A stretch of DNA of 8,464 bases from Paraktedonobacter sp036384215 (GTDB lineage Bacteria > Chloroflexota > Ktedonobacteria > Ktedonobacterales > Ktedonobacteraceae), in the NCBI GenBank assembly GCA_036384215.1, contig DASVMX010000487.1, positions 1 through 8,464 on the forward strand, read 5' to 3'. Positions within the stretch are counted from its first letter, which is position 1. Each line of letters opens with the position of its first letter. Made by a program: the position numbers and the translations under genes. The notes under the pieces were generated by a model. The model searched no databases and was not told the DNA's origin. It saw only the letters and a program-made list of their open reading frames with translations. Below, piece after piece: positions 5,221 through 8,464 of the stretch.

Positions 5221-7275
5221 TTACTTGGAGAAAAAATCACGAATAGAGTCAAAAAAGCCCTTTTTCTTCGTCTCGACAGGCTGAGCATGGCCGGCATAGG
5301 GATCATTCGGCGGGCCAGCCTGGCCGGGACCAGCGCCCGAAGTAACTCCCAGAGCCGTGCGATCCGCCGCGGAATAGCTCCACGCGGGCTGCTCTGCGCC
5401 TTGCTGATATCCAGCGCTCTGCGCGTATCTCGCGCTACCCTGGCCTACAGGCGGGTAGGTTGGCGCGGGCGAAGGCCTGTCGGGCGGCTGCGCGTCAGCT
5501 ATCTGCCACGCGGGAGCCGCACCTTGATTATACTGATTCATCCCTGGTTGTTGCCACCCCCCCATGCCAGGCTGGGACTGCTGGTACGATGGTACAGGCG
5601 ACATTGGCTGTCCTGGCGTAACTCCCAACATTGGCTCCTGACCGGGCAACGCCGGAGCCGAGGCCGCGACCCCCAGCATTGAGGCGAAGACATTCGCGGC
5701 CACTTCGCTCTGCTCCTGCTGGGCCGCGTGCTCATTACGTGGCCGGCTGGGTACGGGCCGCGCGGGAACCTGTCCCGGACGCCCACCAGCGGCTGACTGG
5801 CCGGGGTCGGAATTACGCATCCAGGCTGGCATCGCGTTCATATCGATCAACGATCCCGCTGCCATGCCCTGGCCAGCCCCCTGCGGTCCCTGCGCCCCCT
5901 CGCGCATCCATGATGGCATCGCGCCCGCGTCCAGCAGCGAATTGGCTGAGAAACCTTCGCCAGCGTTCTGCGCGGTGGGCTGTGGCAGCGGCATGCCACC
6001 CTGAAGCCCCTGCACCCCTTGCGTGCCCTGCGCCCCCTCGCGCATCCATGATGGCATCGCGCCCGCGTCCAGCAGCGAATTGGCCGAGAAGCTCTGCTCC
6101 GCGTTTTGTGCGGCAAATGGAGGAGTTTGAGCCTGGGAAGCATCTGGCTGCATATCTTTCAGCCAGGGAGGCATCGCGCCCGCGTCCATCAGTGAACCGG
6201 CTGAGAAGCCCTGTTGCGCGGATTGGGGCGTCTGCACCTGAGAACCACCCGGTTGAATCTCTTTGAGCCAGGAAGGCATTGAGTTTTTATCAAGCAACGA
6301 ACCCGCCGGCATCCCCTCATCACTCACTGTCCCCTGTTGTCCCTGAGTTCCCCACATCTGCCCACTCCCATTCACCGGCACACCCATTGCAGACTGCGGG
6401 TCTGATTGCTCCTGCCCTTGTAGATCCTTCATCCACTGCGGCACCGAGCGCTGGTCTATCAACTCGCCAGCCGAGAAGCCCTGACCCGTTGGTACAGGCC
6501 TGGTCGGCGGAGCTCCTGGCCCCTGCCCCGGCCCTTGCGATCCGCTCATCCAGCTCGGCATAGACTTCATATCGAGTAGATCGTGAGCCGAAAAGCCCTG
6601 CGCCAGCGGTGCGTCACTCGCGGGCGGCGTCTGCGGCACGTTTGGAGCGCTGGGAACCGAAGGAGAGGTAACGGGCGCCTGCCCCGGCAATCCTCTGGGC
6701 GGGGCCTGAGTCTGTGCAGGCAAGCTATACGGGTTCGCGGGCGCGCCAGGTGCCTGCGCGGACTGGTTGAGGTCTTTAATCCAGGGCGGCAGATTCTGCT
6801 GATCCACCAGGCTATGGGCCGAAACATTCTGAACTGCCCCCGCCTGCTCGCTTGCCTGGCTCTCGCGCATCCACGAGGGTAGCGAGCGCTCATCAATCAG
6901 CGAACCCGCTTGAAAGCCGCTGGCCGGTCCATTCCGTCCCTGTGCGTCGGAGTTCGACGGCACTGCCGGGAGAGCCGGAAACGAATCCGAATTTCCGTTC
7001 TCAGGTACCTTACGCCGATCCTGGCGCATCCAACTGGGCATAGAATCCTCATCAACCAGCTCATCTAATGAAAAAGGTTGGCGATTCTCCTGACCGCTGG
7101 GAACAGGCCGCTCGTGCGCGCGCAGCGACTCAAGCCAGGCCGGCAACTGTTCCTGTTGCGCGGACTCCCCCCCTCCCACGATCCCATTTCCACCGCTCAC
7201 CAGCGGCATGCCACAATGCTGGCAGCTCACCGCTCCCGTAGGAGCTAATTTTCCACAGTGACTGCATCTAATCAC
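5221..7275 (-). CDS. Zinc-ribbon protein with ten Trp-containing 16-residue repeats in a disordered scaffold
   Basis: A 684-residue protein. A short N-terminal zinc ribbon has Cys at 4, 7, 18 and 21 (CSHCG...CQHCG). Residues 44-52 hold a half motif (LPAWLESLR). Ten copies of a motif close to F-S-A-x-S-L-(L/I/V/M)-D-x-x-x-M-P-S-W-(M/L) start near residues 68, 121, 151, 228, 267, 322, 357, 396, 442 and 471, usually followed by R/K. Linkers of varied length are rich in Gln, Gly, Pro, Ala and Ser and look disordered. Residues 490-665 are Pro/Gln-rich. The C-terminus ends in a basic, aromatic amphipathic segment (KKKGFFDSIRDFFSK). There is no signal peptide and no membrane span. The open frame reaches a TTG at 7356, but GTG 7275 has GAGGAG 6 nt upstream and puts the ribbon directly at the N-terminus. 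First gene of the three-gene block. It may be a multivalent scaffold whose repeats dock a partner, possibly the ATPase, while the tail meets membrane; this is inference and I know no characterised homologue. Confidence 0.88.
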   Translation of the reverse strand: MIRCSHCGKLAPTGAVSCQHCGMPLVSGGNGIVGGGESAQQEQLPAWLESLRAHERPVPSGQENRQPFSLDELVDEDSMPSWMRQDRRKVPENGNSDSFPALPAVPSNSDAQGRNGPASGFQAGSLIDERSLPSWMRESQASEQAGAVQNVSAHSLVDQQNLPPWIKDLNQSAQAPGAPANPYSLPAQTQAPPRGLPGQAPVTSPSVPSAPNVPQTPPASDAPLAQGFSAHDLLDMKSMPSWMSGSQGPGQGPGAPPTRPVPTGQGFSAGELIDQRSVPQWMKDLQGQEQSDPQSAMGVPVNGSGQMWGTQGQQGTVSDEGMPAGSLLDKNSMPSWLKEIQPGGSQVQTPQSAQQGFSAGSLMDAGAMPPWLKDMQPDASQAQTPPFAAQNAEQSFSANSLLDAGAMPSWMREGAQGTQGVQGLQGGMPLPQPTAQNAGEGFSANSLLDAGAMPSWMREGAQGPQGAGQGMAAGSLIDMNAMPAWMRNSDPGQSAAGGRPGQVPARPVPSRPRNEHAAQQEQSEVAANVFASMLGVAASAPALPGQEPMLGVTPGQPMSPVPSYQQSQPGMGGWQQPGMNQYNQGAAPAWQIADAQPPDRPSPAPTYPPVGQGSARYAQSAGYQQGAEQPAWSYSAADRTALGVTSGAGPGQAGPPNDPYAGHAQPVETKKKGFFDSIRDFFSK
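5818..7146 (-). repeat. Array of ten full and one half Trp-motif coding repeats
   Basis: This is the DNA span coding for the repeats of the zinc-ribbon protein. Conserved columns are Phe/Val/Met1, Leu6, Asp8, Met/Leu/Val12, Pro13 and Trp15, with Arg/Lys usually at 17. Copies diverge more at the zinc-ribbon end and become nearly identical toward the C-terminal end (MPSWMREGA twice), as in an array that grows by local duplication. Spacing between copies varies from 27 to 77 residues, so the motif and not the period is conserved. Confidence 0.85.
5888..6090. repeat. Recent tandem duplication: two 65-bp copies, 138-bp period
   Basis: Positions 5888-5952 and 6026-6090 differ at only one base (T at 5946, C at 6084). 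They encode two identical copies of SANSLLDAGAMPSWMREGAQ at a 46-residue period. Because even silent positions match, the duplication or gene conversion is recent compared with the other repeats. Confidence 0.9.
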
Positions 7276-7281
7276 TTTGAA

Positions 7282-7287
7282 CTCCTC
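7282..7287 (-). promoter_or_regulatory. Ribosome binding site that fixes the zinc-ribbon gene start
   Basis: GAGGAG on the minus strand, 6 nt before GTG 7275. It is the strongest Shine-Dalgarno match in the window with good spacing, and it selects the 684-residue form over the TTG-initiated 711-residue form. Confidence 0.7.
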
Positions 7288-7385
7288 ACTTTCACCAGAC
7301 CAGATCCCACGTACACATCTCCACAGTGTCATTTGCTGTGTGATACCTGACAACAACCGAAATTTACGGGGTGAAACATACTGAT

Positions 7386-7414
7386 ATGATACTACACATC
7401 AAAGTAAATGCCAA
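7386..7414 (-). promoter_or_regulatory. Sigma-70-like promoter of the zinc-ribbon/MutL/KOW block
   Basis: On the minus strand TTGGCA (7414-7409, five of six to consensus), a 17-nt spacer and TATCAT (7391-7386, five of six). This predicts transcription starting near 7379 and an untranslated leader of roughly 100 nt before GTG 7275. No better promoter is seen closer to the gene. Confidence 0.55.
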
Positions 7415-7475
7415 AAGTACCACCCAATGGGCCTATTGCCTGTGTAGAACTGATCTTTGTATACCCGATCCACGC

Positions 7476-7505
7476 TTGCCTTTCCTTTGCAGCCTCCACT
7501 ACAAT
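7476..7505 (+). promoter_or_regulatory. Candidate sigma-70-like promoter of the DUF92 gene
   Basis: TTGCCT (7476-7481), an 18-nt spacer and TACAAT (7500-7505, five of six to consensus). It would start transcription near 7512, about 45 nt before the ATG. With the minus-strand promoter at 7386-7414 it makes 7276-7556 a divergent control region. Confidence 0.45.
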
Positions 7506-7543
7506 AGAACTGGCAAGCTCACATTCTGTAACAAAATAACGAT

Positions 7544-7549
7544 AAGGTG
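7544..7549 (+). promoter_or_regulatory. Ribosome binding site of the DUF92 gene
   Basis: AAGGTG, 7 nt before ATG 7557. It supports this start for a gene that is otherwise defined only by an open frame running off the window edge. Confidence 0.55.
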
Positions 7550-7556
7550 TGTACCT

Positions 7557-8464
7557 ATGGACACAACGAAACACCGCACAGGCCATTCCCGCGAAGTCGC
7601 TCGCCTGCTGGAGCCCGCGCCTCCCCTGGCACGGGTTTTACCAACTCATCTTGTGGCTTCGCACGGCGCGCGCCTGCTGCTGGGCTTCGCGCTCAGCGGC
7701 GGCATTGGCTGGCTGGCCTACAAACGGCGCTCGCTCACAAAGGGCGGCGCGCTGGGGGCTGTGGCCACAGGCGCCAGCATCGCCGGCCTGGGCGGCTGGC
7801 CCTGGGGGCTTTCACTGATCTATTTCTTTACTTCATCCACACTTCTTTCGCACTTTCGAGAAAAAGAAAAAGCACGCCTGGCCGCCGATAAATTTAGCAA
7901 AGGCTCGCAGAGGGATCTCGCGCAGGTCGCGGCCAATGGCGGCCTCGCCTCCCTCTACGCCATCGCAGCTGGCTCGACGCGCTCGGAAACACTGCGCGCG
8001 GCCTGCGAGGCCGGTTTTACTGGCGCCCTTGCCACCGCCACCGCCGACACATGGGCCACCGAACTGGGTACGCTCAGTTCCAACGCGCCACGCCTGGTAA
8101 CCACCGGCCAGCCCGTGGAACCAGGCACCTCCGGGGGCGTCACACCACTCGGCTCAAGCGCCGCGGCTCTGGGCGCCTTCTCACAGGGACTTTTCCACTG
8201 GCTTGCGCGCGGCGCGCGCCTCAATCAGGGGTTCCTGCCGCTGATCACGCTTATCAGCGGTCTGACCGGCAACCTCTGCGACAGCTACATGGGCGCGACC
8301 ATCCAGGTCATGTACTTTTGTCCAACCTGCAAGTGCGAAACCGAGCGCCCCGTTCACTCCTGCGGCACTCTCACCCACCACCTGCGCGGATTCCTCTGGT
8401 GTAATAACGACGCAGTTAACTTCCTGGCCACGCTTACCGGCTCACTCACCGCAATAGTACTGAG
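7557..8464 (+). CDS. DUF92 family membrane protein (phytyl/farnesyl-phosphate kinase-like), 3' end cut by window
   Basis: The frame is open from ATG 7557 to the right edge, 302 codons without a stop, so the gene is partial at its C-terminus. It carries the DUF92 signatures in order: RDLAQVAANGG (119-129), ADTWATELG (163-171), EPGTSGGVTPLG (188-199), GNLCDSYMGATIQ (238-250), a Cys cluster (255, 258, 260, 269, in FCPTCKCETE...CG) and RGFLWCNNDAVNF (278-290). Hydrophobic segments near 39-54, 64-98, 227-241 and 288-302 indicate an integral membrane protein. Plant VTE6, which phosphorylates phytyl-phosphate, belongs to this family, so an isoprenoid-phosphate kinase role is possible by homology but not shown for bacterial members. 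Family proteins run about 250-300 residues, so the missing part should be short. It is divergently transcribed from the zinc-ribbon gene. Confidence 0.9.
   Translation, partial: MDTTKHRTGHSREVARLLEPAPPLARVLPTHLVASHGARLLLGFALSGGIGWLAYKRRSLTKGGALGAVATGASIAGLGGWPWGLSLIYFFTSSTLLSHFREKEKARLAADKFSKGSQRDLAQVAANGGLASLYAIAAGSTRSETLRAACEAGFTGALATATADTWATELGTLSSNAPRLVTTGQPVEPGTSGGVTPLGSSAAALGAFSQGLFHWLARGARLNQGFLPLITLISGLTGNLCDSYMGATIQVMYFCPTCKCETERPVHSCGTLTHHLRGFLWCNNDAVNFLATLTGSLTAIVL

Noticed and set aside
5888..6090. CRISPR-like direct repeats
   Set aside because: There are only two strong copies, they are in frame within a coding gene, and the interval between them codes for linker protein.
5631..6266. 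Long plus-strand open frame opposite the zinc-ribbon repeats
   Set aside because: It is a compositional shadow of the GC-rich repeat gene: Pro/Arg/Ala-rich, itself repetitive only because the real gene is, and without a ribosome site.
7276..7356. 27-residue N-terminal extension of the zinc-ribbon protein from a TTG
   Set aside because: There is no ribosome site before the TTG. GTG 7275 has GAGGAG at 6 nt and starts right at the ribbon.
7392..7586. 64-codon minus-strand open frame between the zinc-ribbon and DUF92 genes
   Set aside because: No Shine-Dalgarno precedes its ATG, it overlaps the DUF92 start by 30 nt, and its stop lies inside the best promoter of the zinc-ribbon gene. It matches no family I know. 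An AT-rich intergenic gap is the simpler reading.

Overview
The window (about 60% G+C, many GTG/ATG starts with purine-rich Shine-Dalgarno sites) looks like chromosomal DNA of a Chloroflexota bacterium, most likely a Ktedonobacteria-type lineage. This rests on family resemblance recalled from memory: a MutL/GlmL-type ATPase with a long beta-rich tail beside a KOW-like protein, and a zinc-ribbon protein with many tryptophan-containing repeats. No rRNA, tRNA, CRISPR array, transposase or phage gene is visible.

Layout. Positions 43-870 (-) encode a FabG-like short-chain dehydrogenase/reductase. Positions 1107-1922 (-) encode an AraC-type regulator whose HTH domain sits at the N-terminus, ahead of a beta-rich C-terminal domain. 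Positions 1923-2234 are non-coding. They hold three consecutive perfect hairpins, each with a 3-nt loop, and a possible promoter/operator for the AraC gene. Positions 2235-7275 (-) hold a three-gene block read in the order zinc-ribbon repeat protein (7275-5221), MutL/GlmL-family ASKHA ATPase (5160-3331), KOW-like protein of unknown function (3242-2235). The gaps are 60 and 88 nt, and a good sigma-70-like promoter lies at 7386-7414. Positions 7557-8464 (+) encode a DUF92 membrane protein (phytyl/farnesyl-phosphate kinase-like family) that runs off the right edge. It is divergent from the three-gene block and has its own candidate promoter.

How the genes may work together. The three-gene block is the most interesting part. 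A MutL-type ATPase is normally linked to carbon-skeleton mutases such as glutamate mutase, but no mutase subunit is present here. Its partners are instead a largely disordered protein with an N-terminal zinc ribbon, ten copies of a 16-residue Leu-Asp-Met-Pro-Trp motif and a basic amphipathic C-terminal tail, and a KOW-like protein. This arrangement suggests a multivalent scaffold operating with an actin/Hsp70-fold ATPase, which is inference only. The SDR and AraC genes share the strand but are separated by gaps of over 200 nt and probably form separate transcription units.

For several genes the longest open frame is not the best start. Shine-Dalgarno spacing supports shorter forms for the AraC, KOW, MutL and zinc-ribbon genes.
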